This document shows positions 42,804 to 52,783 of a stretch of DNA of 64,000 bases, one piece after another (within the stretch, counting starts at the first letter, position 1; the number at the start of each line of letters is the position of its first letter). Source of the stretch: Bradyrhizobium sp. sBnM-33 (GTDB lineage Bacteria; Pseudomonadota; Alphaproteobacteria; Rhizobiales; Xanthobacteraceae); assembly GCF_032917945.1 (NCBI RefSeq), contig NZ_CP136624.1:8603001-8667000 (forward strand), given 5' to 3'. Under the pieces are notes generated by a model that made no database searches, was not told the origin of the DNA, and worked only from the letters and a program-made list of their open reading frames with translations. The position numbers and the translations under genes are program-made.

Positions 42804-43529
42804 ATGAAGAAGATCCTCGCCGCCCTCGTGGCCTTCGCAGCCCTCACTGCCGCCGCGCCCGCCTCTGGCGCCGACCTTGGCGCGCGCTATTACAAGCAGC
42901 CCGCTTATACGCCGGCGATGGTCGCCGCCCAATGGACCGGCTTCTATATCGGCGGCCATCTCGGCGGCGCTTTCAGCGGCAGCCACGACTTCAACGGCGC
43001 GGTGCTGAGCGACTCCAGCGCCCGACTGCTCGGCGGCATTCAGGCCGGCCTCGATTGGCAGTTCGCGCCGAACTGGGTGCTCGGCACCGAAGGCCAGTAT
43101 TCCTGGCTCGGCAAGAATAACCTCACCGCCACCTTCCCCGGCGGCTACGTCTACACCAACGATCAGCGCGGCCTCGGCTCGGTTACCGCCCGCATCGGCT
43201 ACACCTGGGGTGCAGGCCTCCTCTACGTCAAAGGCGGCTACGCCTATTCCGACAACCGCGAGAGGCTGACGCTCGCCGGCGCGCCGATCCCCTTCCTGCT
43301 CGATGGCAACCACAGCCACGGCTACACCGTCGGCGCCGGCGTCGAATACATGTTCGCCCCGAACTGGTCGGTCAAAGGCGAGTACATGTATTACGATTTC
43401 GGCAGCACACGCTTCGAGAGCCCCGCCGCGCTGGTGCCGTTCGGCAGCTTCCACAATGACGACCACACGCTGAAGGCCGGCGTCAATTATCGCTTCAACT
43501 TTGCCAGCCCCGTCGTGGCACGCTACTGA
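42804..43529 (+). CDS. Outer-membrane beta-barrel protein (Omp25/RopB-like)
   Basis: 241 aa. Signal peptide MKKILAALVAFAALTAAAPA cut near SGA-DL. The mature chain alternates as in an eight-stranded barrel: QWTGFYIGGHLGGAFSGSHD, GGIQAGLDWQFAPNWVLGTE, GSVTARIGYTWGAGLLYVKG and VGAGVEYMFAPNWSVKGEYM, ending LKAGVNYRFNFASPVVARY. These are signatures of the rhizobial Omp25/Omp31 surface-protein family. GGAGACAG precedes the start, and a strong terminator follows. Confidence 0.92.
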   Translation: MKKILAALVAFAALTAAAPASGADLGARYYKQPAYTPAMVAAQWTGFYIGGHLGGAFSGSHDFNGAVLSDSSARLLGGIQAGLDWQFAPNWVLGTEGQYSWLGKNNLTATFPGGYVYTNDQRGLGSVTARIGYTWGAGLLYVKGGYAYSDNRERLTLAGAPIPFLLDGNHSHGYTVGAGVEYMFAPNWSVKGEYMYYDFGSTRFESPAALVPFGSFHNDDHTLKAGVNYRFNFASPVVARY

Positions 43530-43552
43530 GCGCTTTCAACTGAGAATTGCAG

Positions 43553-43586
43553 AAGGCCGGCTTTTAAGCCGGCCTTTTTGTTTTTG
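43553..43586 (+). terminator. Rho-independent terminator of the barrel protein gene
   Basis: AAGGCCGGCTT TT AAGCCGGCCTT then TTTGTTTTTG: an 11-bp complementary stem and T tract, 24 bases after the stop. Confidence 0.93.
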
Positions 43587-43755
43587 TTCATCCGCCTGCG
43601 GATTTTTCCGGTGTGCGGAAAAATCAAGGGCGGCAAACGCCTGCCAGTAAAATTACGGCGAAAAACGTTCGGTTTTTCCAAACTTGTTAACCGGGTATCG
43701 CGATACTGCCGGGCGAGGAAACATCTCAAGGTAGCGTGGACGGGGCAGCGGGCAG

Positions 43756-45879
43756 ATGGCGTTATTCAAATCAGGGCTCAAGGGTTTTCGCTTCGGCGTC
43801 AGGGGCAGTCTGTTTGCCGCCTTCGCCGTCATCGCCGGCATGGCGATCGTCATCTCTGCCGGTGCCGGACTGATGCTCGGGCGGCTTGGCGGGACCATGG
43901 TGGACCTAAGCGGACGGGATATTCCCCGCCTCGCCGCCAGCCTGCAACTCTCGGCGCAAAGCGCGAGTCTCGCCAGCCAGGGGCCGGCGCTGCTGGCTGC
44001 GCGCAGCGAGCAGGCGCTGAACGATCGCACCAGGAAAATGAAGGAGACCCAGACGGTCGCGCTGCAGAAGCTCGGCGAGATCGTCGAACTCGGCGCCGAC
44101 AAGGCGATCGTTGCCGCGCTCACCGAGAACATGAAGAGCATCGATGAGGTGATCAAGAGCCTCGGCTCGGCTGCGCAAGAGCGGCTCGAACTCGCCGCCC
44201 AACACGAAAGACTGTACGAAGCGGTGCGCAAGGCGCAACGGCGCTTCATCGCCGCCGCCGGCCCCGCCGCGATCGACGCCCAGACCGAACTCTACAGCAT
44301 CTACGCCGCGCCCAACTTCTCCCAGGCCGACGCGATCAAGGCCCACAAGACCGCCGACCAGCTCGCCGACATCGCGGCCAGCGGCAATATGATGGCGTTC
44401 GATATGATCGCCGCGCTATCGGCGACCAACGGCGATACGCTCGAGGCCATCGGCAAGGATTTCCGCACCGCGCAGGCACGCGTGAAGGCGAATGCCGAAG
44501 CGCTGCCCAAGACGACCGCAACGAACGTCGTCCGGAAAGCAACCCTCGACCTGCTTGCGCTCGCCGACGGCAAGGCCGGCATTTTCAAGGTTCGTCAGCA
44601 GGAATTGGATGCGGATGATTTCGGCCAGACGATCCTGGAGGAAACCCGCAAGCTCAACGTCGGCCTCGGCATCAGCGTCCAGCAGCTCGTCGATGGCGTG
44701 CAGAAGGAAACCGACGCTGCGGCCTGGCAGGCGCGTCAGGAGATCTCGTTCGGGACCATGGTTATGCTCGCGCTCGGCGTGGCGACACTGGTTGGTTCGA
44801 TCCTGTTCGTCTGGCTCTATGTCGGCCGCAACATCCTGCGGCGGATCAGCAACCTGCAGCGCTCGATGCAGTTGCTGTCCAGCGGCGATCTCGAAACGGA
44901 TGTCTATCAGAGCCACCAGCAGGACGAGATCAGCGCCATGGCCGATTCGCTGCAGGTGTTCCGCGAGAGCATGATCCAGAGCCGCGCGCTCTCCGCCGAG
45001 CAGGACAAGGACCGCATCGCCAAGGCGGAGCGCGCCTCCCGCATGGAAGCCCGCATCGTCGAGTTCGAATCCACCGTTCGCACCGCGCTCGACAGCCTGC
45101 AGACCGCGGCGGGTTCGATGCAATCGACCGCGCAAAGCATGTCGGCGACCGCCGATCAGTCCAGCGCGCTGGTGACCGCGGTCGCGACCGCCGCCGAGCA
45201 GACCTCGGCCAACGTGCAGACCGTGTCGTCGGGCACCGAGGAATTGTCCTCCTCGATCGAGGAGATCGGCCGTCAGGTCATTACCTCGGCGGAGATAGCC
45301 CGCAAGGCGGTCGACGATGCCGGTGCCACCGACGCCACCATGCAGGGGCTCGCGGATAACGCAGCGCGCATCAGCGTGGTCGTCGACCTGATCCAGACCA
45401 TCGCCTCGCAGACCAACCTGTTGGCGTTGAACGCCACCATCGAAGCGGCACGCGCCGGCGATGCCGGCCGCGGCTTTGCCGTGGTCGCCTCCGAGGTGAA
45501 GAGCCTCGCCAACCAGACCGCGAAGGCCACCGACGAGATCCGCCAGCAGATCGTCAGCATGCAGACGGTGACGGAGACGGCGGTCTCCGCGATCCGCAAC
45601 ATCAGCACGACGATCAGCGAGATCAACGAAGTGACCACCGCGATCGCGGCCGCGGTCGAGGAACAGGGTGCGGCGACGCGCGAAATCGCGCGCAACATCC
45701 AGCATGCCGCGGGCGGCACCAGCGAAGTCTCCAGCAACATCGTCGGCGTCTCCAGCGCCTCGGCGCAAGCCGGAACCGCCGCCGGCCAGGTACTGACCGC
45801 CTCCGACGCACTGCGCCGCGAGGCCGACGTGCTGCGCGAGGAGATCGACGCGTTCCTGTCGAATATTAGGGCGGCGTAA
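43756..45879 (+). CDS. Methyl-accepting chemotaxis protein
   Basis: 707 aa. One membrane helix near residues 17-40 and another near 335-355 bracket a periplasmic helical sensor domain of about 290 residues, followed by a HAMP domain ([20 protein letters not shown]). The cytoplasmic signalling hairpin tip is [20 protein letters not shown], with [20 protein letters not shown] after it. A CheW/CheA-coupled receptor; the ligand is unknown and no che genes are near. Long helical repeats agree with a four-helix-bundle sensor. Confidence 0.95.
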   Translation: MALFKSGLKGFRFGVRGSLFAAFAVIAGMAIVISAGAGLMLGRLGGTMVDLSGRDIPRLAASLQLSAQSASLASQGPALLAARSEQALNDRTRKMKETQTVALQKLGEIVELGADKAIVAALTENMKSIDEVIKSLGSAAQERLELAAQHERLYEAVRKAQRRFIAAAGPAAIDAQTELYSIYAAPNFSQADAIKAHKTADQLADIAASGNMMAFDMIAALSATNGDTLEAIGKDFRTAQARVKANAEALPKTTATNVVRKATLDLLALADGKAGIFKVRQQELDADDFGQTILEETRKLNVGLGISVQQLVDGVQKETDAAAWQARQEISFGTMVMLALGVATLVGSILFVWLYVGRNILRRISNLQRSMQLLSSGDLETDVYQSHQQDEISAMADSLQVFRESMIQSRALSAEQDKDRIAKAERASRMEARIVEFESTVRTALDSLQTAAGSMQSTAQSMSATADQSSALVTAVATAAEQTSANVQTVSSGTEELSSSIEEIGRQVITSAEIARKAVDDAGATDATMQGLADNAARISVVVDLIQTIASQTNLLALNATIEAARAGDAGRGFAVVASEVKSLANQTAKATDEIRQQIVSMQTVTETAVSAIRNISTTISEINEVTTAIAAAVEEQGAATREIARNIQHAAGGTSEVSSNIVGVSSASAQAGTAAGQVLTASDALRREADVLREEIDAFLSNIRAA

Positions 45880-45894
45880 CAACCACATACGCGC

Positions 45895-45976
45895 CGTCAT
45901 TCCGGGGCTATGCGAAGCATAGAACCCGGAATCTTGAGATTCCGGATCTGGTGCTAACGCACGATCCCGGAATGAC
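45895..45976. repeat. Palindromic repeat, CGTCATTCCGGGGC family, copy 5
   Basis: CGTCATTCCGGGGCTATGCG ... GCACGATCCCGGAATGAC, with an inner CGGAATCTTGAGATTCCG hairpin. Between the MCP and MBL genes. Confidence 0.85.
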
Positions 45977-46030
45977 AGCCAGCCCGTTTTTCGGCTAGCG
46001 CGGCGCCGCCTCTACCGCTAAGCCAGTAGC

Positions 46031-47092
46031 ATGCATTCGAAAACCGATACGGTGCAGTCCTCGGCCGAGGCACTGCGATACCCCTTCGAGAACCACCCCG
46101 GCCATGATCAGGTCGTCGAGGTGGTGCCCGGCGTGCTCTGGGTAAGGCTCAAGCTGCCGTTCCGGCTCAACCACGTGAACATCTACCTGCTCGCCGATGG
46201 CGATGGCTGGGCGATGGTCGATTCCGGCTTCGGCAATGAGGAATCCATCGCCGCCTGGACCACCCTGTTCGAGGGGCCGCTGCGGCATGTGAAGATCACG
46301 CGGCTGATCGTCACCCATTCGCATCCCGATCACGTCGGTCTTGCCGGGTGGATCGTCGAACGCTTCGACTGCCCGCTGCAGATGTCGCAGGTCGAATACC
46401 TGCAATCGGTCTATCACCAGAACCGCGGCACCGAGGAGCGGCGCAACGCACAGCGGCTGTTCTTCCGCCGCCACGGCATGGACGAGGGCCTGACCGACAG
46501 ATTGCTCGGCCGCGGCCAGGACTATTTGAAGCGGGTTTCGGTGCTGCCGCCGTCCTACCGGCGCATCTCGCATGGCGACGAAGTCGTGATCGGCACGCGG
46601 CGCTTCAAGGTGATCACCGGCGGCGGCCATGCGCTCGACCAGGTGATGCTGTACTGCGCCGCCGACAAGCTGTTCCTGTCGGCCGACCAGGTGCTGAGCA
46701 AGATTTCGCCAAACGTCAGCGTCTGGGCGGTCGAGCCCGACCAGAACTCGCTTGGTGAATATCTGGCTTCGCTGGCGAGCCTCACCACGACGCTGCCTTA
46801 CGATGTGATGGTGCTGCCCGGCCACGGCGTGCCGTTTTACGGGCTGAAGACGCGCATCAAGCAGCTCGCCGATCATCACGAGGATCGCTGCCGCCTGATC
46901 GCGGAGGCCTGCCGGGAAGTGCCGCAGACCTCGAAGGACCTAGTGCCGGTCGTGTTCCACAAGCACGTGCTGGACGAGCACCAGATGGGCTTTGCCGCCG
47001 GCGAACTGGTCGCGCACGTCAATTATATGCTGGTCGAAGGACGCCTGACCTGTGAAGTCAGCGACGGCGTGCTGCGATTCCGCACGACCTGA
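46031..47092 (+). CDS. Metallo-beta-lactamase fold hydrolase
   Basis: 353 aa. The metal site is LIVTHSHPDHVGLAG (HxHxDH), with GGGHALDQ (third His position), LFLSADQVL (bridging Asp) and VMVLPGHGVP (last His). HVNIYLLADGDGWAMVDSGF opens the fold. Length and the C-terminal helical extension resemble cytosolic MBL thioesterase/lactonase groups rather than antibiotic lactamases. Substrate unknown; no neighbouring operon partner. Confidence 0.9.
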   Translation: MHSKTDTVQSSAEALRYPFENHPGHDQVVEVVPGVLWVRLKLPFRLNHVNIYLLADGDGWAMVDSGFGNEESIAAWTTLFEGPLRHVKITRLIVTHSHPDHVGLAGWIVERFDCPLQMSQVEYLQSVYHQNRGTEERRNAQRLFFRRHGMDEGLTDRLLGRGQDYLKRVSVLPPSYRRISHGDEVVIGTRRFKVITGGGHALDQVMLYCAADKLFLSADQVLSKISPNVSVWAVEPDQNSLGEYLASLASLTTTLPYDVMVLPGHGVPFYGLKTRIKQLADHHEDRCRLIAEACREVPQTSKDLVPVVFHKHVLDEHQMGFAAGELVAHVNYMLVEGRLTCEVSDGVLRFRTT

Positions 47093-47151
47093 GCGGCCGG
47101 CCTGCGCTGCCGCCTTGCGCAACTCGACCTGACGGACACGGGCTCCCCTAC

Positions 47152-48540
47152 TCAGGCGCTAGATGAAAGCGGAGATTGGCGGCGTTGCCGGGCTATTAGC
47201 AGCGCGTCGACGTCGGGCGACCGTACCACCGTTCCGTCATGGGCGAAGGTCTCGTGGTTGGCCTCGATCGTCCCTGGGTCGTAGAGGTAATTGACCATGA
47301 TACCGAACGATTCCTCGATGCCGCGGGGCGCGGCATTGCCGAGCCAGTTGATGCGCTCCAGCCGCGCGCCGTTGCCGAGATGGAAGCGCGCGACCGGATC
47401 GATCGGCGGCTTCGATGAGACCTCGCGTGTCAGATAGGTCGCACAACGGTGCATCAGCCAGGGACGTAGCGCCTCGCTCCGCGACGCGTCGCGCCACCAT
47501 GCGTCGGTCTTGAGTTCGGTCAATGCCGCAGCCTCGGCTTCGCTCGCGTCCGCCAGCGTGGTCAGCCAGCGTCGAAAGCCCGGCACCGGCGACAAGGTGG
47601 AGAAACGGGTCAAATGCGGCAGCTCGGCCTTCAATTCCTCGACCACCTGCTTGATCAGGAAATTACCAAACGAAACGCCGCGCAGGCCGTCCTGGCAGTT
47701 CGAGATCGAATAGAAGATCGCGGTGTCCGCGCGCCGCGCCCGCTGCCGCGCGGTATCGTCGTCGCCGTCCTGTACAAGTAGCGGCTGCACCGCTCCAGCG
47801 AGCCCCTCGACCAGCGCGACTTCAACAAAAATCAGGGGTTCGCCCGGCAGTGCCGGATGAAAGAAGGCAAAGCAGCGCCGATCGGGCGCCAGGCGGCGGC
47901 GCAGATCATCCCAGCCCTGAATCTCATGCACCGCCTCATAGGCGATCAGCTTGTCGAGCAGCGCCGCCGGCGACTGCCAGTCAATCCGGCGCAGTTCGAG
48001 AAAGCCGCGGTTGAACCAGGATGCGAACAGATGCTTGAGATCACCATCCAGCGACTTCAGGACCGGCTCGTCGCGGAGATGTGCCGCCAACTCCTTGCGC
48101 ATCGCGACGAGCGCACTGGTGCCCCCGGGTGCCATGTTCATTCGCCGCAACAGCTCCTGCCGCGGCGGATCGGCTGCTTGCGCCAGCCGCGCCGCGCTCT
48201 CGGCCGTGGCACCGGCAAGATAGATTTGCGCGGCCGCCCGCAACGCCGCGGCGTCGGGCAGGAAGTTGGTGGCGAGATAGCGCTGGAAGCGGCGGCGATC
48301 GTCGGCTTCGAGGTCCCGCAGGACGTCGTGGAGCTCGCGCGCGACCACTGCGCCGGAGGCTTCGCCGCGTTCGGACAGCAAGGCTGCCGCGAGCCGTTTC
48401 GCCTGATCAAGCGGCGCGATCGCATCGCACGCCGATCCGGCGTCGGCGCTGCTGCTGAGGCCGAGCGAAATCCGAAGTCGCTCCAGCCAGGACGACCCCG
48501 GTTGCGCGTCGCGAAAACTGCCGGTTCGGGCGTTCTTCAT
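47152..48540 (-). CDS. Malonyl-CoA decarboxylase
   Basis: 462 aa. MCD signatures are FFHPALPGEPLIFVEVALVE and FYSISNCQDGLRGVSFGNFL, with GARLERINWLGNAAPRGIEE later. The N-terminal helical domain of about 190 residues is normal for the family. It decarboxylates malonyl-CoA to acetyl-CoA and CO2 in the cytoplasm. The start at 48540 has GAAGGATAAGG upstream and lies 4 bases after the MdcA-like gene, so the two work as a unit: one makes malonyl-CoA, the other removes it. Confidence 0.93.
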   Translation of the reverse strand: MKNARTGSFRDAQPGSSWLERLRISLGLSSSADAGSACDAIAPLDQAKRLAAALLSERGEASGAVVARELHDVLRDLEADDRRRFQRYLATNFLPDAAALRAAAQIYLAGATAESAARLAQAADPPRQELLRRMNMAPGGTSALVAMRKELAAHLRDEPVLKSLDGDLKHLFASWFNRGFLELRRIDWQSPAALLDKLIAYEAVHEIQGWDDLRRRLAPDRRCFAFFHPALPGEPLIFVEVALVEGLAGAVQPLLVQDGDDDTARQRARRADTAIFYSISNCQDGLRGVSFGNFLIKQVVEELKAELPHLTRFSTLSPVPGFRRWLTTLADASEAEAAALTELKTDAWWRDASRSEALRPWLMHRCATYLTREVSSKPPIDPVARFHLGNGARLERINWLGNAAPRGIEESFGIMVNYLYDPGTIEANHETFAHDGTVVRSPDVDALLIARQRRQSPLSSSA

Positions 48541-48544
48541 GACC

Positions 48545-50248
48545 TTATCCTTCTGCGGAGTGGATCGTCGGCTTTGCCCGGACATCGGCCGTTGCGGGCT
48601 TCGCGACTGACGGCCGAAGGAATTTCGCCGGCGGCTCGTAGAGGCCGCCGGAGCATGTGACGAGGTCGTCGATCGTCTGCGCGGCGAGCAGATCGCGAGT
48701 TGCCGTCGTGATGTCGATGCCGAGATCGGATGGCCGCATCACGATGCCGCGCTTGCGCAAATCCTCGGCCACGTCGGCCGACCGCGCGCGCCCGAATTCC
48801 GTGTCACCGGCAATGGCGCGCAGCGCCGCAGCGCGTTCCTCCGCCGAACGGCAAAGCAGGAGATTTGCGACGCCTACCTCGGTGATGACGTGCGTGACGT
48901 CATCGCCGTAGATCATCACCGGCGGCAATGCGAGGCCCGCGGCCGCCGCCAGGTCGAACGCATCTAACCGTTCGACAAAGCTCGGCTCGCCATTGGGCTG
49001 CCGGGTCTGAACCATCTGCACGACAAGCTTGCGCCCGCGTATGGTTTCGCCGGCCTCCCTTCCCGCGCGCAACCAGGCCGGACTGTCGTGACGGCGCCCG
49101 CGCGCATCGGCGCCCATATTTGGCGCGCCGCCGAAGCCGGTGATCCGGTCCTTCGTTGCCGTGGAACTGTTACCCTCCGCGTCGATCTGCAGGGTGCCAC
49201 CGATGAAGAGGTCGCAGGCATATTGCCCGGCGACCTGGGCCAGCGCGCGGTTCGAGCGCAGATTGCCGTCCGCACCGACCGGGAAAACATCCGGTCGGCT
49301 CGACATGTAGCGTTCCATACCGAGTTCGGAGCCGAAGCAGTAGACGCTCTCGACAAAGCCGGCCTCGATCGCCGGGATCAGCGTCGGGTGCGGATTGAGG
49401 ACGAACTGTTTCGCGACCGTGCCCTTCAATCCGCGCGAGGCGGCGAACGTCGGCAGGATGAGTTCGATCGCCGCGGTGGCGTAGCCGATCCCGTGATTGA
49501 GTCGCCGCACCTGATAGGGTTCGTAGACTGCGGCGACGGCCATCATGGCCATCAGGATGTTTTGCTCCCTGATCTTGGCGGGGTCGCGCGTGAACAGGGG
49601 TTCGATCGCGTAGGGCTTTGGAGAAGGCACGACAACGTCGACCCAGTCGCCGGGGATGTCGACCCGCGGCAGCACGTCGACGATCTGATTGACCTGCGCC
49701 ACGACGATACCGCCGCGGAAAGCAGCCGCTTCCGCGATCGTCGGCGTGTCTTCGGTGTTCGGGCCGGTGTAGAGATTGCCGTGCCGGTCGCCCTTGTCGG
49801 CGACGATCAGCGCAACGCGCGGCGTGAGGTCGACCAGCATGCGGGCATAGAGCTCGAGATAGGTGTGGATCGCGCCGATCTTCAGCGCGCCGGCGCCGAC
49901 CAGCTCGGCAAGCTTGCGGCTTTGCGGCCCGGCAAAGGCAAAGTCGAGCCGCCTTGCGATGCCGCGCTCGAACACGGCCAGATGGTCGGGAAGTGCCAGG
50001 ACCGACTGCACCATGTGCAGATCGTGCACGCGCGCCGGGTCGACATTGGCAAGTGCCGCGGCGAGGAAATCGGCTTGCTTCTGATTGTCGCCTTCGATGG
50101 CAACGCGGTCGCCGGGTTCGATGAGCGCTTCAAGGAGCTCGATCGCACGGCCGGGCGGACAGATTTTTCCACTGTCACCGCAGACGTACACCGCCCGCGC
50201 CAGGCGCTCGCGGCGATTGGCCGATCGCGGGTTTTGTTGTTCCAACAT
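48545..50248 (-). CDS. mdcA: Malonate CoA-transferase, MdcA-like (malonate decarboxylase alpha subunit)
   Basis: 567 aa. CoA-transferase fold typical of MdcA: GKICPPGRAIELLEALIEPG, VALIVADKGDRHGNLYTGPN, TEDTPTIAEAAAFRGGIVVA, LNHGIGYATAAIELILPTFA and FIGGTLQIDAEGNSSTATKD. In classical systems it moves malonate onto an acyl-carrier protein; without that protein it can use acetyl-CoA to make malonyl-CoA. No mdcB, C, D, E or G is present here. Start 50248 was chosen by similarity to MdcA N-termini; GTG 50296 is possible. The regulator gene is divergent. Confidence 0.9.
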   Translation of the reverse strand: MLEQQNPRSANRRERLARAVYVCGDSGKICPPGRAIELLEALIEPGDRVAIEGDNQKQADFLAAALANVDPARVHDLHMVQSVLALPDHLAVFERGIARRLDFAFAGPQSRKLAELVGAGALKIGAIHTYLELYARMLVDLTPRVALIVADKGDRHGNLYTGPNTEDTPTIAEAAAFRGGIVVAQVNQIVDVLPRVDIPGDWVDVVVPSPKPYAIEPLFTRDPAKIREQNILMAMMAVAAVYEPYQVRRLNHGIGYATAAIELILPTFAASRGLKGTVAKQFVLNPHPTLIPAIEAGFVESVYCFGSELGMERYMSSRPDVFPVGADGNLRSNRALAQVAGQYACDLFIGGTLQIDAEGNSSTATKDRITGFGGAPNMGADARGRRHDSPAWLRAGREAGETIRGRKLVVQMVQTRQPNGEPSFVERLDAFDLAAAAGLALPPVMIYGDDVTHVITEVGVANLLLCRSAEERAAALRAIAGDTEFGRARSADVAEDLRKRGIVMRPSDLGIDITTATRDLLAAQTIDDLVTCSGGLYEPPAKFLRPSVAKPATADVRAKPTIHSAEG

Positions 50249-50368
50249 GGTTGCAGCCGTTCCGTTTGATCTCTCCGGCTTGCCGATGAGCGACACGTAG
50301 AGGCGGCCAATTGATTATAAAAACGATATTTCGTAATATGACTGATCGCAAATATCGATCAATGGACC

Positions 50369-51250
50369 GTGCTCGAACTCGACCTGCTCAAAACCTTCGT
50401 CGCGGTCGCTGAATGCGGCGGCTTCCATCGTGCGGCCGAGCAACTCCACCTCACGCAATCCACCGTTAGCCAGCACATCAAGCGCCTGGAGCTCGAGGCC
50501 AAACGCCCACTATTCCGCCGCACCACGCGCGCGGTGGCGCTGACCGATGACGGCGAGATGCTGTTGGGCGATGCGCGGCGGCTGCTGCAGCTAGAGGAGA
50601 CGGCGCGTCATCGTCTCACCGCGCCGCAGCTCTCCGGCACGGTGCGCCTCGGCGCCGTCGAGGAGGTGGCCGGCGGATCGCTGCCTCCGGCGCTCGGCCG
50701 CTTCGCCAGCCTGCACCGCCATGTGAAGCTCGAAGTGCAGATCGGCGTCAGCTCGGAACTGATCGAACTGCTCAACCGGGGACGGCTCGACGTCGTGCTT
50801 GCCAAGCGTCCGCTCGGCACGTCGCGCGGACGCCTGGCTTGGCGCGAACCGCTGTTGTGGGCGGCCGCTGAGACGTTCGATCTCGTTCCCGGCGCGCCGC
50901 TTCCGCTGGCGCTTTATCGCGAACACTCGGTATCGCGCGAGGCGGCGCTGCGGGCACTGCGCGGTAGCGATGCATCTTGGGAGATCAACTACACCAGCCC
51001 CAGCCTGACCGGAGTACGCGCCGCGGCGCTGGCCGGCCTTGCCATCACGCCGCTTCCGGCCAGCGCGATCACGAATGGCCTGCGTGTTCTCGGGGTCTCC
51101 GATGGATTACCGCCCCTGCCCGATCTTGAATTCGCGATCTTTGAAAGAGCCCGCCCCGCAGCCGCCGTGGCGGCGCTGGCCGAGGCGCTAGCCACGCTTG
51201 TCCAATCCGCAGATCACCGCGCCGCGGGCACGCCTGCGAAACGCATCTAG
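50369..51250 (+). CDS. LysR family regulator divergent from the malonate genes
   Basis: 293 aa from a GTG. The N-terminal winged helix is standard (MLELDLLKTFVAVAECGGFH, RAAEQLHLTQSTVSQHIKRL). The effector domain follows (GTVRLGAVEEVAGGSLPPAL). It is transcribed away from the mdcA-like gene across a 120-base AT-rich gap, the classic layout for a LysR activator of that operon. A malonate-responsive role is inferred from position. Confidence 0.9.
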   Translation: MLELDLLKTFVAVAECGGFHRAAEQLHLTQSTVSQHIKRLELEAKRPLFRRTTRAVALTDDGEMLLGDARRLLQLEETARHRLTAPQLSGTVRLGAVEEVAGGSLPPALGRFASLHRHVKLEVQIGVSSELIELLNRGRLDVVLAKRPLGTSRGRLAWREPLLWAAAETFDLVPGAPLPLALYREHSVSREAALRALRGSDASWEINYTSPSLTGVRAAALAGLAITPLPASAITNGLRVLGVSDGLPPLPDLEFAIFERARPAAAVAALAEALATLVQSADHRAAGTPAKRI

Positions 51251-51254
51251 CGTG

Positions 51255-51268
51255 TTGATCTAGATCAA
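51255..51268 (+). promoter_or_regulatory. FixK/FNR-type box upstream of hemA
   Basis: TTGATCTAGATCAA, a perfect palindrome matching TTGAT-N4-ATCAA, 127 bases before the hemA ATG. Rhizobial hemA genes are known targets of FixK-like oxygen control. Confidence 0.85.
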
Positions 51269-51394
51269 TTTTCACCCAGCCTCAGTAGCGTCCCGGAGGC
51301 GCGCCGAAATGTGGGAATTCGCATAGACATCAAAGCTGGAAAGGCTCTAAAAAGGCCCGACGCCAATACAGCCGGTTCCGTTCCAGGTCTTGTG

Positions 51395-52624
51395 ATGGAT
51401 TACAGCAAATTCTTCCACGTCGCCCTCAACCGCCTGCATGACGAGCGGCGCTACCGCGTTTTCGCCGACCTCGAGCGGATCGCAGGCCGGTTCCCGCATG
51501 CGGTCTGGCACTCGCCGAAGGGTAGGCGCGACGTCGTGATCTGGTGTTCCAACGACTATCTCGGCATGGGCCAGCACCCGAAAGTGGTCGGCGCCATGGT
51601 CGAGACCGCGACCCGCGTCGGTACCGGCGCCGGCGGCACCCGCAACATCGCCGGCACCCATCATCCGCTGGTGCAGCTCGAGCGGGAATTGGCCGACCTG
51701 CATGGCAAGCAAGCCGCGCTGCTGTTCACCTCGGGGTACGTCTCGAACCAGACCGGCATCTCAACGATCGCAAAGCTGATTCCGAACTGCCTCATTCTAT
51801 CTGACGCGCTGAACCACAATTCGATGATCGAAGGCGTCCGCCAGGCCGGCTGCGAGCGGCAGATCTTCCGCCACAACGACCTCGGCCATCTCGAGGAACT
51901 TTTGATCGCTGCAGGCCCCGACCGGCCCAAGCTGATCGCCTGCGAGAGCCTTTATTCGATGGACGGCGATGTCGCTCCGCTTTCGAAGATCTGCGATCTC
52001 GCGGAGAAATACGGCGCCATGACCTATGTCGACGAGGTCCATGCAGTCGGCATGTACGGCCCGCGCGGCGGCGGCATTGCCGAGCGCGACGGCGTGATGC
52101 ACCGCATCGACGTGCTCGAAGGCACGCTCGCCAAGGCCTTTGGCTGCCTCGGCGGCTATATCGCCGGCAATGCCGAAATCATCGACGCGGTTCGCTCCTA
52201 CGCGCCAGGCTTCATCTTCACCACCGCCCTGCCGCCGGCGATCTGCTCGGCCGCAACGGCTGCGATCCGGCATTTGAAGACCTCGAACTGGGAGCGCGAG
52301 CGCCACCAGGACCGCGCCGCCCGGGTCAAGGCGATCCTCACCGCCGCAGGACTGCCTGTCATGTCAAGCGAGACCCATATCGTGCCGCTGTTTGTCGGCG
52401 ATCCCGAGAAGTGCAAGCAGGCCTCCGACATTCTCTTGGAAGAGCACGGGATCTACATCCAGCCGATCAACTATCCGACGGTCGCCAAGGGCACCGAGCG
52501 GCTGCGGATCACGCCCTCGCCCTATCACGATGACGGCCTGATCGACCGGCTTGCGGAAGCGCTGCTGCAGGTCTGGGAACGCCTTGGGCTGCCCGTGAGA
52601 CAGAAATCGCTGGCGGCCGAGTAA
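51395..52624 (+). CDS. hemA: 5-aminolevulinate synthase
   Basis: 409 aa PLP enzyme that condenses glycine and succinyl-CoA, the alphaproteobacterial first step of haem and tetrapyrrole synthesis. Landmarks: [60 protein letters not shown] and [17 protein letters not shown] with the PLP lysine. Length is normal. The start [20 protein letters not shown] is conserved in rhizobial HemA, so upstream in-frame codons are excluded. A FixK-type box upstream implies induction at low oxygen. Confidence 0.97.
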   Translation: MDYSKFFHVALNRLHDERRYRVFADLERIAGRFPHAVWHSPKGRRDVVIWCSNDYLGMGQHPKVVGAMVETATRVGTGAGGTRNIAGTHHPLVQLERELADLHGKQAALLFTSGYVSNQTGISTIAKLIPNCLILSDALNHNSMIEGVRQAGCERQIFRHNDLGHLEELLIAAGPDRPKLIACESLYSMDGDVAPLSKICDLAEKYGAMTYVDEVHAVGMYGPRGGGIAERDGVMHRIDVLEGTLAKAFGCLGGYIAGNAEIIDAVRSYAPGFIFTTALPPAICSAATAAIRHLKTSNWERERHQDRAARVKAILTAAGLPVMSSETHIVPLFVGDPEKCKQASDILLEEHGIYIQPINYPTVAKGTERLRITPSPYHDDGLIDRLAEALLQVWERLGLPVRQKSLAAE

Positions 52625-52783
52625 CCTACCCGCCCTAATCCCTTCGAATTGGGCCGAGGCGCCGTGCGCTGCCGGCCCAAAGCGTCTATATTCACCGCTT
52701 CCGGCCATGGCGTTTACGAGCGTCCCGGCTGACGTGAAGAACACACGTCCGCATCAAGCGCCGGGAGAGGGAGACCCGCAGCG

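Noticed and set aside
44416..45900. 494-codon minus-strand frame opposite the MCP
   Set aside because: Shadow caused by high GC third positions; the MCP signalling hairpin on the plus strand is unambiguous.
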